From Cryptomeria japonica (Eukaryota > Streptophyta > Pinopsida > Cupressales > Cupressaceae), in assembly GCF_030272615.1 (NCBI RefSeq), contig NC_081407.1, positions 138,080,897-138,144,896 of the forward strand: a DNA stretch of 64,000 nucleotides, read 5' to 3'. The translations under genes and the position numbers were made by a program. Position 1 is the stretch's first letter. The number at the start of each line of letters is the position of its first letter. Positions 23,342-36,400 of the stretch are shown one piece after another. Under the pieces are notes generated by a model that ran no database searches, was not told the origin of the DNA, and was given only the letters and a program-made list of their open reading frames with translations.

Positions 23342-24363
23342 ATGGAGGATTCCAAATTCAAGGTCGAAAAGTTTAACGACCAGAATTATCAGTTATGGAA
23401 AATGCAGATGGAGGATTACCTGTATCAAAAGGATTTGTGGCGGCCATTAGAAGGAAAGGCAAAGAAAGTGACCACAATGTCAGATGAAGAATGGGACATT
23501 TTAGATAGAAAGGCACTAGGATCCATTTGATTTTGCCTTGCACTATCTGTAGCTTTCAATATAACAGAAGCAAAAATGACTGTAGATTTGATGGCGACAT
23601 TGGCTAAGCTATATGAGAAACCCTCGGCTTCGAATAAGGTATTTCTTATGAAGCATTTGTTTAATTTGAAAATGAGTGAGGGAGGATCTGTAGCGGAGCA
23701 CTTAAATGAATTTAATACAATTACCAGTCAATTGTCTTCGGTAAAAATTACCTTTTCAGAAGAGGTTAGGGCTCTCTTGATTTTATGTTCTTTGCCAGAA
23801 AGCTGGAATAGCTTGGTTATGGCTATAAGTAACTCTGTCTCTGGTAAAAATACTTTGGTATTTGATGATATTGTTGGTGTTATCCTAAGCGAGGAAATGC
23901 GAAGGAAAAGCATAGGTGAGACTCCAACATCATCGGGTAGTGTTTTGAATATGGAGAATAGAGGAAGATCAAAGGAAAGAGGAAAAGGCCCTTGGAATGA
24001 GAAGTCACGAGGGAAGTCAAAGAAAGGACACTCTCAATCTAGAGGAAAGAAAGATTGTTGGTACTACAAAAAGCCTGGTCATCTAAAGAAAGACTGTTGG
24101 TCTCAAAAAAACAAAGAAGGAGACAAAAATGAAAATGACAATAAGGAAGCTAATATTGCAAGTAATACTTTACAAGATGCTTTAATCTTATGTTTGGACA
24201 ATGTTAATGATTCCTGGGTAATAGATTCTGGGGCTTCATTTCATGCTACACCCCATAGAAAATATTTTCTAGATTATGTTCAAGGTGATTTTGGACAGGT
24301 ATATTTGGGTGATGATGAGCCCTATCAAATTGTTGGAAAAGGAAAGATAAAGATCAAGTTGTA
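23342..24363 (+). pseudogene. Element G gag and protease
   Basis: The ATG at 23342 begins a Tnt1-like gag ('DQNYQLWKMQMEDYLYQKD' near the N-terminus). An in-frame TGA at 23528 interrupts it. Gag continues at 23576-24000 ('[19 protein letters not shown]', '[13 protein letters not shown]') to a basic region. The knuckle is '[14 protein letters not shown]', in which the second Cys is Tyr (TAC from TGC). Protease '[13 protein letters not shown]' at about 24216 is intact. The frame stops at 24364 (TAG). Role: particle formation and polyprotein processing. Confidence 0.9.
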
Positions 24364-27257
24364 GAATGGTAATGACTGGTTTCTGCAGGAGGTAAGACAT
24401 GTTCCTAACTTAAGAAGAACTTTAATTTCTGCAGGGCAACTAGGCAGTGAAGGTTGCATAGTTACCTTCTCAGATAGTATCTAGAAGGTCAGTAAAGGAT
24501 CATTAGTAGTAACTAAAGGTGCGAAGGTAGGCACATTATATTTGTGTACTAGTAACACTTACTCTACCTTAGCTGCTATAGATAAAGTTACTGTAGGGAC
24601 ATCAACAATAAATGTTGCAAGAACAAATTCGATTATGTGGCACCATAGGCTTGGGCACATGAGTGAGAAAGGGATGAAAATCCTTCACTTTAAAAATCTA
24701 TTGCCAGGACTAAAGAAGATTGATTTAGAGTTCTGTGAAAATTGTGTTTATGGCAAACAGAAAAGAGTCAGATTTCTCAAGGTTGGGAAAGAGAAGAAGA
24801 GTGAGAAGTTAGAGCTTGCGCATTCAGATGTATGGCGACCAGCTCAGGTATCATCTCTTGTTATTATGTTATTTTTATTGATGACTCAACTAGAAAAACA
24901 TGGGTATATTTCCTAAAACAAAAATTAGATGTTTTTGAAACTTTTAAGAAATGGAAAGCTTTGGTTGAGAATGAGACAGGAAAAAGGTTGAAGTGTCTCA
25001 AATCGGATAATGGAGGTGAGTGTTGTAGCAAGGCATTTGAAGATTACTGCTCCTTAAATGGGATTAGAAAGAAGAAGACAGTTCCAGGAACTCCACAGGA
25101 AAATGGTGTGTCAGAGAGAATGAATAGGACTATCATGGAACATGCGAGGAGCACGAGATTGCATGCTGGATTGCCCTTACATTTTTGGGCAGATGTTGTA
25201 CATACTGTTGTCTATTTGATAAATAGAGGACCTTCAACCCTTTTGGATGGTGGTATTCTAGAGGAGGCATGGACTGGTAAAAAGGTAAATTATTCTTTTC
25301 TGAAAACCTTTGGTTGTGAAGCTTTTGTCCATGTTGATAAAGAAAACAGAACCAAGCTTGATGCTAAATCTCATAAATGTACCTTCATTGGATATGGGAT
25401 AGATGAATATGGCTATCAGTTATGAGATTTTGAAAATAAGAAAATAACTAGAAGTAGAGATGTTATATTCAATGAGAAGGTTATGTATAAAGAACAGATG
25501 CAGGAAAAGAAGCATGAACAGGACAAGCAAGAATATGTGGTATTGGATGAGATTCCTGAAAATAAAATGTCACAGGTACCTGATGCTCAGGAACAACAAA
25601 ATGTCCCACAAACTCCTGCAAGTGTTAGATGTTCTATGAGGTCAAGTAGACCCCCTGAAAGATTTTCTCCTTCTTTGTATTCTATATTATTAACTGATTC
25701 TGGTGAACCAGAAGAATATGAAGAAGCAATACAGGTGGATGCCAAACAACAGTGGGAGCTAGGCATGAAAGAGGAGATGGACTCCTTGATGAAAAATAAG
25801 ACTTGGGACTTAGTCCCTTTACTTGCAGAAAAAAGAGCCTTGCCTAACAAATGGGTTTATCGGCTGAAGGAGGAGGAAGGAGGTCAAAAAAGATATAAGG
25901 CCAGACTTGTGGTAAAAGGTTTTGCACAGAAAAAGGGTATAGATTATGATGAAATATTTTCTCCAGTTGTAAAAATGACTTCAATTAGAATTGTACTTAG
26001 TCTTGTGGCTGCAGATGATTTACATCTTGAACAATTAGATGTGAAAACAGCTTTTCTCCATGAAGATTTGGAGGAGGAAATTTACATGTTGCAACCACAG
26101 GGATATGAGGTCAAAGGTAAGGAGAATTTGGTGTGCAGGTTGAAGAAAATTTTGTATGGCCTAAGCAAGCACCCCGACAATGGTATTTAAAATCTGATAG
26201 TTTCATGGCTGAACATGGTTATCATAGATGTCATTCTGATCATTGTGTATATTTTAAGAGATTGGATAATGGCAGTTATATTATCATGTTGCTTTATGTT
26301 GATGACATGCTTGTTGCTGGTTCTAACATGGAACACATAAATGATCTTAAATAGAAATTAGCCAGGTCATTTGCTATGAAGGATTTGGGTGCAGCTAAGC
26401 AAATTCTCAATATGAGGATTACATGAGATAGGAAAAATAGAACCTTGAATTTGTCCCAAAGTGAGTATATAAAGAAGGTGTTGAAAAGATTTAACATGCA
26501 GGATGCAAAAGCAATTAGTACACCTTTGGCTAGTCATTTCAAATTAACTAAAGAGATGTGCCCAAAGGCATAGGAAGAGGTTAATAAAATGTCTAACATC
26601 TCGTATTCATCAGCTGTTGGCAGTCTGATGTATGCAATGGTATGCACCAGGCCAGATATTGCACATGCAGTGGGAGTTGTGAGCAGGTTTATGAGTAATC
26701 CGGGTATGGAACATTGGAATGTTGTGAAATGGATTCTTCGGTATTTAAAAGGAACTACTATGAAGGAATTATGTTTCAAAGGATCTAATGCTACTTTGAG
26801 TGGATTTGTTGACTCTGATCTGGCGGGTGATATTGATTCACAGAGGAGTACTACAAGGTATGTTTTTACTATAGGGGGAACTACAGTCAGTTGGATTTCT
26901 AGGCTGCAAAAGGTTGTTGCACTTTCAACCACTGAAGCTGAGTATGTTGCTGCTACAGAAGCCAGCAAGGAGATGATTTGGTTACAATGTTTTCTGGAGG
27001 ATTTGGGTCAGACATAGGAGGATCGCCCATTGTATACTGATAGCCAGAGTGTCATTCATCTTGCAAAGAACTCTAATTTTCATTCAAGGACAAAGCACAT
27101 TCAGCTCAGGTACCACTTCATCCAGACTATTTTGGAGGAGGGTCAATTACGGCTTGAGAATATTCACACAAGTGAGAATCCTGCTGATATGTTCATGAAG
27201 GCAGTTCCATAGGAGAAGTTGATTTCTTCATTAGTTTCTGTTGGTCTTCGTGATTGA
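24364..27257 (+). pseudogene. Element G pol: integrase, RT, RNase H
   Basis: Pre-integrase at 24630-24780 has zinc residues in 'WHHRLGHMSEKG' and 'CENCVYGKQ'. Integrase follows with catalytic residues in 'LAHSDVW', 'KSDNGGECC' and 'NGVSERMNRT', and a frameshift near 24870. RT at 25740-26500 has 'DVKTAFLHEDLEEEIYM' and an intact 'LLYVDDMLVAG' at about 26293, with a frameshift near 26160 and stops near 26352 and 26424. RNase H at 26800-27200 has 'DSDLAGDIDSQRSTT', 'STTEAEYVAATEAS' and 'YTDSQSVIHLAKNS'. The reading ends at TGA about 27256. Most lesions are single substitutions. Confidence 0.9.
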
Positions 27258-27355
27258 TAATTGTGGAATTTATACTAGCCGAGTCCTAGTGTTTTTATCC
27301 AGCAGATGTTGCATGTCCAGTGGTGTCGTGTAGTATCAGTCTCCAAGTGGGAGAT

Positions 27356-27758
27356 TGTTGAAATGTGGCAATTGATCAGCAAAGTATTGTACACTCAACA
27401 CGTATCCTCACTGGGGTCTGGGGCCGGGCCGGGCCGGGCCACGGGCGGGGGTTTGGGGGCGGCAACCCCCAAAGCCGACATTGTAATAAAACCCTAAAAA
27501 GGCCGACTTTGTTTGTTTCCCTAAAAATGCATGTTATAAGCGGCTGGGATGCTTAAGGTATTGTAATGTTGATGTACTATTTATGCTGGATAATAAGAAA
27601 GATTGGACGACTGTGTATGGTGGACGTAACCCATTCTGGGTGAACCATGTTAAATATCTGTGTTATCTGTGTCCTATTTTATTCCTTTATCTTTTGTATT
27701 TAAATCTGCATATAATTGTTAGTTCATATTTGCTTCGGATCTGCTTGAAACCTTAACA
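27356..27758 (+). repeat. Element G 3' LTR
   Basis: 403 bases from TGTTGAAATGTGGC to CTTAACA, preceded by the polypurine tract at 27341-27355 and followed by GGAGA. The GC-rich island is shorter than in the 5' copy and includes a GGGCC repeat (about 27422-27440) absent there. Confidence 0.94.
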
Positions 27759-30681
27759 GGAGACTCTAGAACCATCAAGCTGGAATACAAAGCAATTGAG
27801 GATCTAGGGTTAACTGATATTCTATACATCTCAGAATTCAAGGATGAAGTCATCAGATACATTTTGAGAAGGATTCACAATGAGTTCATTTGGATGGATA
27901 GGCCTTACATGATCACTAAGGAGGCTATTCAAGTAGTCACCGGCTTACCCAAAGTCAAACAAGAACCTGGCAAGAAAATTTCCAACATAGCGGTCGAGAA
28001 ACTCACTGGTTCAACTCATGATAGTAGATCAATGAGGATCAGCACAATCATCGACACTGATGTGAAATTTGCAAGCATGATAATATTTTATAAGGTAACT
28101 CAATATAATCAATTGAATTTTGTTGCTAGTTCATGCATTCATGCTGCATATCAGATGCTAAGGAATAATGCAAAGTATGATTTATGTGAATGGATGAGGA
28201 GTGAGTTGATGTTGAACCTTGGAAAGATCAAGGGAATCAAGAAAGGAACTTTAATATATGGTAATCTCATTGTATGTCTGATTCTTTACTTCCTGAATGA
28301 GCTACCTGGTCTTGGCAAGAAGCTTTGGGCTCATGACATACCAGTAGGTATGCAAGCAATCACTAGTCTTGGTACTAGCAGAGATGAGAAACTTTGGGTG
28401 TATTTCAAAACATTCCAAGAAAACTTGAGGTAAAGGGAGAGAATATAAAAGAAAATTGTGGAGAAGTACTCCACTGATATATGTTTTATGGTGAAAACTA
28501 ATGAAACTCTTATGGAGGCAGTTGAACCTAGGACAATCTGGGTTACAGAGATTGGATATAAGGTAGATGATAGCATTTTTGAACTCTATGAAAAAATGTT
28601 GTTAGATGCCCTATTGGATGACAAAATAGAGCATTTTGGCACAACAAAAGAGAAGGCACTTGAAGTCAAAACTAAGTTTAACAGGAAGAGAAGAGAGAAG
28701 AAAATAGAAAATATGTCTACATATGTATAGGATGTAATTCATAAGATAAACACTCAACTGGATTTTGGATCCAAACTAGTAGCAGAACTAGTAGTGGCTA
28801 GTACTGCAGAGGTGAAGAAGCCTAAAGCTTACATTTCTACCATCACTTTGATTCTGACCCTGAGGACAATGAACCTCTAGCTTTTAGAAGGGTACAAAGG
28901 AAGAAAGTGGATCATCCACTGGTAGAGCAGAAGAAGGCAAAGCCTAGAAGGAGACTTGTTAGAAAGGAAACTAAACCTACTACACCACCACCTCCAACAA
29001 GGAAGCCTATACTGAAGAGGAAACCAGTCACATCTACACTGGCAACCACAAGCAAAAAGAAGAAGAGTGATGACACTGAGTCTGGTAAGACTAAAATGAC
29101 CTGTGCTGAGCTAATTGATGAAATAACAAAAGATGGAATTTTGAAAAATGTATCTATGTGTTATGAGAACTTAGAAGAAAATGAGCAAAATGAAATAGAA
29201 GAGGCTATTTTGTTACAAATAGACATTTATAAGAAAGCCTTAATATAAATTTTGAAGGAGATACCTCTATCTTTTATAATAAACTTGATGCTAAAATACT
29301 TGATGTTGTCAAGAGGGATAGGGAGATTAAGTTGCACTTTTGGAAATGTGTGGTTCTATAAACAATGAGGAAATGAAAAGATGCATAGATGTTGCAAATA
29401 GGACAGTTTTCAATAGTAAACCCTGGAAGATAAGCCTGATGATGGGTAGAGTTAGTGAAATAATAAATGAGACTAATAAGGGTTGGACCAAATTCTTTCC
29501 AGAAGAATCTAGATTTTCTCACATCTCATGAAGAATTTGTTAAGGCTACATCTTCCACCATTCCAGATAAATCAAAAGGGAAAGGTATTTTGGATAGTTC
29601 AACTCCAATTTTGACTAAACCAATAGTAACTATAGATATACAGACACAACTGGCAAAGGAGAGAGTACAGTCTATACTAGCACAAACTATTTCTAAGCAA
29701 GGCAATGTATAGAACACTATAAATACTATTAATAATACTCCACCGATAGTAATTGACACTGCACCAAGTGGCGAAGCCACCGATGCAAAAGAGGTAGTAG
29801 AGGATAAGGTAAAGGAAACTGAATCTATACCGGTAGTTAAAACTGATTCCTGAGAAAAGGTTTTGGCAATTGACACTTCTCAGGTTGAGAAGAAATCCGT
29901 CACTGAGATGAGTCCCACTGAGTTAACGATGATGGCTACTCTGAAACTATTAAAGGAGGGTACTGCAGACAAGGGAATAATTGATCAATCAGTTACAATA
30001 TTGCATAGATTGACACCTGATTATCAAATTGAAGATGGAGCAAGCCCTTTCGGTAAGCTCAAAACTCTAACAGAGCATATTTCTAACAATTTTCAATCTC
30101 TGAGGTAGATTGCAGACCAACGGGCTTTAGAAAGATTCACTATAGCTAAAAGAGTAGCCTTTGACCAAATAATATAAATAGAGAAAAAGAAAATTGAGGC
30201 CAAACTCATTCTTATTGAGAATTGTTTGAAACAAGGTACAAATATCTATAGAGTGTGTTGTAACATAGGAATTCTTATAGCTAATGTAGATTGCAAATTA
30301 AAGGAGCTACATGATAAGGTATCTAGTATTGCTAATTCTTTTGATGGATTAACCACACTGACAACATTTTTTGATGGACAAATTTTGTCCTTGGAGAACC
30401 AATTTTTTTCTTTTGAGAATGAGAGAGATAAATTCATTAGGAGAGCAAGGAGTCTTAGAGGATTGGTGAGTCCCAGATTGGATTCACTGGGTGTTCATAA
30501 GAGAGAATGCATGGACATGATTGCTAAACCCACACCAACAGAAGTCAAGGAGAAGGAAATACTTTCCCACTTACAAAGTGTACTAGCATCCATATCTGAC
30601 ACTTTCAAAACTGACTGGGATACATACCTTCAGTTGTTGAATAATGCTTACCCAGAAATTTTGAAGTTGGTTAAGCTCTAG

Positions 30682-30890
30682 TGAAATTAACAGTATTCAT
30701 TTTTCATCGGTTTTTGGCATTGATACCAAAGGGGAAGTATGTATATATGTGAAAAATATAAAAAATATCACATGGGAAGGACATTAGGATATCAGAAGGA
30801 GTGTATTGCTTAGGGGGAGCATATTTCAGTTAAATCGATAGGGAATCCATTTTTCACATGAGTGTTGCCATCAATGCCAAAGGGGGAGAT
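30682..30890 (+). promoter_or_regulatory. Element F polypurine-tract array
   Basis: Three motifs: 'accaaaggggaag' (about 30725), preceded by the inverted repeat TTTGG...CCAAA; 'tagggggagcat' (about 30812); and 'aaagggggagat' (30879-30890), touching the 3' LTR. The layout matches that of C, H and I, which supports F using the same replication machinery. Confidence 0.78.
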
Positions 30891-31186
30891 TGTTGGCAAT
30901 TGACACTCATCGGATTCATTTTGTTGTCGCTAATGGAAACAAGATTATATGGAAATAATTTACCAACATTTGGAGGCATATACCAACAGACACCATCTTT
31001 GGAGCATTCAGAACTACATCAGCATTGGCACAGACACCGACACTGACACCGACACTTACATCAGTACTTGAAGGAAGCCGACATCAAGGGAGATTTATTT
31101 AGTAAATAATTTTGTAATTATTGTCAAGGTAGACATTGAATATCTTTTGTAATGCATTGTAAGATGACATAAGGTATATTGTTTAT
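30891..31186 (+). repeat. Element F 3' LTR, first part
   Basis: Starts TGTTGGCAATTGACACTCAT. It is interrupted by element H after TTTAT (31182-31186) and resumes at 37941. Confidence 0.92.
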
Positions 31187-32256
31187 TGTTGGTATTTTGG
31201 TATGGTTTTGTCATTGATGTCAACACCTACTAAAATACTAGCACTCTGGAGACCGAGCAACATTCACCGGCAAGCAAGTAACTATTGCACAATTACTGGT
31301 ATATGGTTCACCGACAAGATATAATGATCACTGACACTTGGAATGATATGGAAGACACCTGGTAATGTCGAAGACATTATGTGGACACTTTGTTTTGAAG
31401 AATTAATCATTGGTATAATCATATTTGCATATTTGCTTTTATCGGCAAATAGGTCTAGAGTAACCTAGGGTTACACAGACATGTTTATCTTTTCCAGATC
31501 ATCATGACACGCTATGTGGATGATTTATTATTGTTGTAAATGCATTAAGCCAACATGTTTAATCAGTTATTGCATCGGATATTATATTATTTGTAAAATG
31601 TTTTTATTGTAATATCTTGTAGAGCCGACCTACTAAAATTGGTCTTAGGTTATGGTATAAATGCAAGATCTTATTTGTAAGATTGAATGTGGAATGCGAA
31701 AAAGAATTAAGAGAAGGTATATGCGAAATTAAGCAGAGCTATACATGAAGACGTCATTTGAAGGTGAAGTTAGGTTTTTGTGGAAGCATATCAGCATTAC
31801 ACTGGTACTGAATCCAGCATATGAGGATGCTATTTTGTGTAGTACATTCTTAATGGATCTAACCATCCAACTGTAGTCAATGTGACTCCCATTTTGTGAT
31901 TGAGCAGTGAACTCTAGGTTGTTGGCCTTTCTGCATGTGCAGACCCCATTTATGTACACTTACTATTTGCAGTAGCATCATCTTATTATGGATAAGGTTT
32001 CCCACCGTGGTTTTTCCCCTTACAGGGTTTCCACATACAAATATTGGTGTTATGTGTTGTGGAAGAATTTGTGTTTATGTTTCATGCATTAATCTTTACT
32101 GGTATAGCAATTAACTGTTAACACTATCTACCGGCATACTAAACCGGTTTACCGGTATTAAGCATTAAGTTGGTTAAGTTGATTTTGGTTTAAATTTATT
32201 TCACAACTGATTCACCCCCCCCCCCCCCCCCCCTCAGTTGTCTCCAGGACCTAACA
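31187..32256 (+). repeat. Element H 5' LTR
   Basis: 1070 bases. The end hairpin ACAACTGA / TCAGTTGT (32203-32241) encloses a run of 19 C, the longest of the family here. Confidence 0.95.
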
Positions 32257-32258
32257 AT

Positions 32259-32270
32259 TGGTATCAGAGC
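32259..32270 (+). promoter_or_regulatory. Element H primer binding site
   Basis: Perfect 'tggtatcagagc' two bases after the LTR. Confidence 0.93.
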
Positions 32271-32313
32271 TTAGTCCTCTTTGTGCAGAAGTTTAACAAC
32301 TTGAGAAGATCCA

Positions 32314-33459
32314 ATGACTACTAATTATTTCAGGAAGGACAGTCCTAAACTTGATGGAACCAACTATGGGATATGGAAGATCAAAATGGAGACACATCTA
32401 AATTGCATTGGTAAAGACATCTGGGAAGTTACAAAGAATGGTTATACTACTATTGTAGTTGGTCAGACTACTCCAACTACCTTAGCTAAACATGAGGAGA
32501 ATGATTGCAAAGCAAGAGAAGCACTTTTGAGCACCTTATTAGATCAATAAATCATGGGATTATCAAATAGGTCTACTACTAAAGCTATTTGGGATCATTT
32601 GGAAACACTGAATGAAGGAGATTCCATAGTCAAGATTGCAAAACTTGAAAGCTTCCAAGTCAGGTATGAACATCTGAAAATGGAAGAAGATGAAAGGATT
32701 TCTGCTTTTATGGAAAGAGTAAATGAAATTGTTTTGGGTATTAAATGTTGTGGAGGAACCTTGAGTGAGGATGAAATTGTTTAAAAAATCTTAAGAGGTT
32801 TGCCACCGGCATATAAAATGAAGGTTACTGCTATAAATGAGTTGAGAACAATGCCTAATACATCAATAACTAGGGATACATTGATTGGAAAACTTTCAGC
32901 TTTTGAAATTGAGGAATTTGGTCCTGTTGCTACTATAAAGACAGATTTGGCCTTTAGAGCATCAACATCATCTGCTCCATCATTTGACAAATCAGATTGG
33001 AAAGCCTTTTATACAAGAGAACTTGAAGAAACTAGGAAGGAGAATGAAGAACTTGAAGAACTTGAAGCACTATTTGCAAGGAAAATGCCAAAAGGTCCTA
33101 TTGGAAGTAAGTATGAAGGTAAAGCACCCTTTAAATGTTTTAATTGCAATAAGATTGGTCATATGGCTTCAAGATGCCCTGATAGACATGCTAGACTAAG
33201 AGAAGAAGCTAGAAGCACATACAAGCCTAATCCTGAATATCAGAAATACAGATTTAAGAAGAACAAAGACAAATCTTGTTAAATTGTTGATGAAGGTGTG
33301 ACTAATGATTCTGATGAGGATCTAGCAAACAATGGATGGGTTTTTGTTGCTATAATAGAAGATCAACCGACACCTACTGCTCAACCGGTAGGACAAGCCC
33401 TAGTAGCTAAAGTTTAAGTAAGAGATGAATGGATCATTGACTCAAGATGCTCACATCAT
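32314..33459 (+). pseudogene. Element H gag and protease start (stops)
   Basis: The ATG at 32314 matches the gag start of C and I. It encodes a UBN2-type gag with stops at about 32548, 32782 and 33280, each where a sister copy keeps a sense codon. The knuckle 'CFNCNKIGHMASRC' is intact. Linker 'YKPNPEYQKYRFKKNKDKSC' follows. The protease active site (about 33437) reads 'DSRCSHHMTGD': the Gly of the Asp-Ser-Gly triad is Arg, which would inactivate the enzyme. The reading continues into 33460. Confidence 0.92.
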
Positions 33460-36400
33460 ATGACAGGAGACAAAGGTAAATTCTTGAACTTTCAAGAATA
33501 CAATGGAGGTTTAGTAAGATTTGGAGATGACAAAGCCTGTTCAATCAAAGGTAAGGGTACAATATCTCTTGATGGTAAGCATAACACTGACATTGTCTAC
33601 TATGTTGAAGGATTAAAGCATAATCTTTTAAGTGTTGGTCAATTAGTTGAGAAAGGATTTCAGTTACAATTTAAGAATGGAAAATGCAAAATCATGAATA
33701 GAACTAGTTTAGAAATTGCAAATGGTAATCAGACTAGAGGTAATATCTTTCATTTGAATAACAGTGAAAATACATGCTTGATTGCACATATAGATGAAAG
33801 TTGGTTATGGCATAAGAGACTCTATCATGTAAACTTTGATTGCATGGTGAAGAGCAGCACTTCTAAGGCAGTTAGAGATCTACCTAAAATTGTGAAACCT
33901 CATAATACAATTTGTAAGGAATGTCAATTTGGAAAACAAGTTAGAGCTAGTTCCAAAAGTATTCCAGAAAAAACCAATAATGCTCTTGATTTGATTCACA
34001 CTGATTTATGTGGTCTAGCTAGAACTAAAATCTTACAAGGTGATAGATATTTCATGCTAATTATTGAAGATTATTCTAGAATGTGTTGGGTTACTTTTCT
34101 CAGAGAAAAATCAGAAGCACTTGGAAAGTTCAAACTGTTCAAAGCAATGGTTGAAAATGAAACCGGTAAGAAAATCAAATGTTTACGATCAGATCAAGGA
34201 GGAGAATTCACATCTAAGGACTTTAATACATTCTGTGAAGTAACTGGAATCAGAAGACAACTATCAACACCTCAGACACCACAACAGAATGGAGTTGTTG
34301 AAAGGAAAAATAGAACTATCTTGGATGCAGCAAGAAGTATGTTATCTGAAGCAAATTTACCACATGTATATTGGAGAGAAGCAGTTAGCACAGTGGTCTA
34401 TACATTCAAAAAAGTTCACATCAAAGGTGAAACTGGTAAGACCCCTCATGAACTATGGTTTGGTAATACTCCCACTCTTAAGTATTTCAGAATTTTTGGA
34501 AGTAAATGTTATATTAGAAGAGATGAGTATATTGGAAAATTTGATCCTAGAAGTGATGAAGGAATATTTCTTAGTTATTCATCTAAGAGCAAGGCATATA
34601 GATGTTTTAACAAGAGATTGCAGAAAATTGTTAAGAGCACAAATGTAAAAATTGATGAACAATTCAGAGGAACTTCAAGGTATATAGACTCTGAACCGGC
34701 AACAGAAACTGTGACAAATGAACCTACACTAAATCCACTGGTACAGAATGAAGATCCAGTTACCCCGGTATCATCAGAGGACTCCATAGTAATTCAAGAA
34801 CAACAACAAACTAAGACACTCTAGTATGTAAGATTGAATCATTCTGAAGATCAGATAATTGGAAACAAATTTAAAGGAGTTATGACAAGAGGAAGATTGG
34901 AAAATGAAGAGGTATGTCTTATTTCTCAAATTGAACCATCATCTGTTAATGGGGCATGTGAAGATAAATTTTGGATTAAAGCTATGGAAGAAGAATTAGG
35001 ACAAATTGAGAAAAATAATACTTGGACATTAGATCCCCGGCCTAAAGATAAATATGTAATTGGAACCAAATGGGTATTTAGAAACAAACTTAATGAAGAT
35101 GGTAAGGTTGTCAGAAGTAAAGCAAGAATAGTGTGTAAGGGATATTCTCAGAAAGAAGGAGTTGATTACAATGAAACCTTTGCACCGGTAGCTAGTATTG
35201 AGGCAGTCAGATTATTCTTGGCTTTTGCAGCTCACAAGAACTACAAAGTTTATCAAATGGATATTAAATGTGCATTCTTGAATAGAGATCTTGAAGAGGA
35301 AGTCTATATTGAACAACCTGATGGATTTTCTTTGACAGATGATAATGATATGGTTTGCAGGTTAAGAAAAGCTCTGTATGGACTGAAACAAGCCCCAAGA
35401 GCTTGGTATGCAAGATTGGATAAGTATATTTTAAAGATTGGTTTTACTAAAGGAAATGCAGACAACAATTTATATTACAAAATAACTAATGATGACATCT
35501 TGATTATAGAAGTATTTGTTGATGATATAATCTTTGGAGGAGAAGATGAATTATGTAAGGAATTTTCTATTAAAATGCAACAAGAATTTGAAATGTCTAT
35601 GAGTGGAGAAATAAAATTCTTTTTAGGATTGCAGATTTCACAGACTGACAAAGGTATATTTTTGAGTCAATCCAAGTACTTGAAAGAGTTACTAAAGAAA
35701 TTTGGGATGGAGAACTCCAAACCGATAAGCACACCTATGACTACAAATGACAAATTATCTCAAAGGGATGAATCTACACTTGTTAATCCAACTAGATACA
35801 AATCTATGATAGGAGGTTTACTGTATTTGACACAAACCAGACCTGATATTATGAATGCAGTATGTATTGTTTCTAGATTTCATAGTAATCCTAGGGAAAA
35901 TCATGAATCAGCAGTAAAAAGGATTTTTTGGTACTTACAAGGCACTGCAAATCTTGGATTATGGTATCCTAGAGATGAAAATTTTAATCTATGTGCATAC
36001 ACAGATGCAAATTGGGTAGGAGATGTGGATGATAGAAAAAGCACCACCGGCGGAGAATTCTTTCTTGGAAAGAGATTAGTTTCTTGGTTGAGTAAGAAAC
36101 AGAGTTGTACATCTTTATCAACAGCAGAATCAAAATATGTTGCAGCAGCAACTAACTATACACAGGTACTATGGCTTAAGCAAATGTTGAAAGACATAAA
36201 GGTAAAATGCAAGGAACCTATTACTATATTTTGTGATAACACTGCAACAATTGATATATCTAAGAATCCGGTATTACATTCTAAAACAAAACATGTTTCT
36301 ATCAAACTGAATTTTTTAAGGGAAAAAGTTGAAGAAAAGGAAATAAAATTGGTTTATGTGAATACTAAATAATAGCTTGCAGATATTTTCACAAAACCTT

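Larger units (their letters stand above)
22819..27758 (+). mobile_element. Element G: Tork/Tnt1-like copia element
   Basis: Perfect target duplication GGAGA (22814-22818 and 27759-27763). Short LTRs (463 and 403 bases), primer site tggtatcagagt, a single gag-pol reading in copia order, and the polypurine tract 'ccaagtgggagat' just before the 3' LTR. Gag and LTR structure resemble Tnt1/Tork elements, unlike the other copia elements here. Around nine stops or frameshifts remain, fewer than in A or B, so it is one of the better preserved copies. Confidence 0.93.
22571..30681 (+). pseudogene. Element F second gene: unknown TE-borne protein, split by element G
   Basis: Coding parts are 22571-22818 and 27764-30681, about 1,050 codons without element G (duplication GGAGA at both junctions). 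From the N-terminus: a Ser/Pro start; a globular part with 'DRPYMITKEAIQVVTGLPK' (27895-27950) and hydrophobic helices ('TLIYGNLIVCLILYFLNE', about 28240-28300); a Lys/Pro/Thr-rich basic region (28907-29100, 'KKAKPRRRLVRKETKP'); then a long helical, coiled-coil-like tail (29863-30681). The stop at 30679 is followed closely by the polypurine motifs. Several stops and frameshifts interrupt it. No protease, nuclease or polymerase motif, signal peptide or clear membrane anchor was seen. The 'hydrophobic...TGLP' region resembles plant transposon proteins of the Athila ORF1/'putative plant transposon protein' type; that assignment is tentative. K carries a relative of the tail. Confidence 0.7.

Noticed and set aside
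22571-30681. Interpretation of F's second gene as an envelope gene
   Set aside because: No signal peptide, no clear C-terminal membrane anchor, no glycosylation-rich ectodomain or furin-like site; the tail is basic and coiled coil.
22571-30681. Interpretation of F's second gene as a captured host gene
   Set aside because: No recognisable host domain, and a related tail in K at the same place makes a long-standing TE gene more likely.
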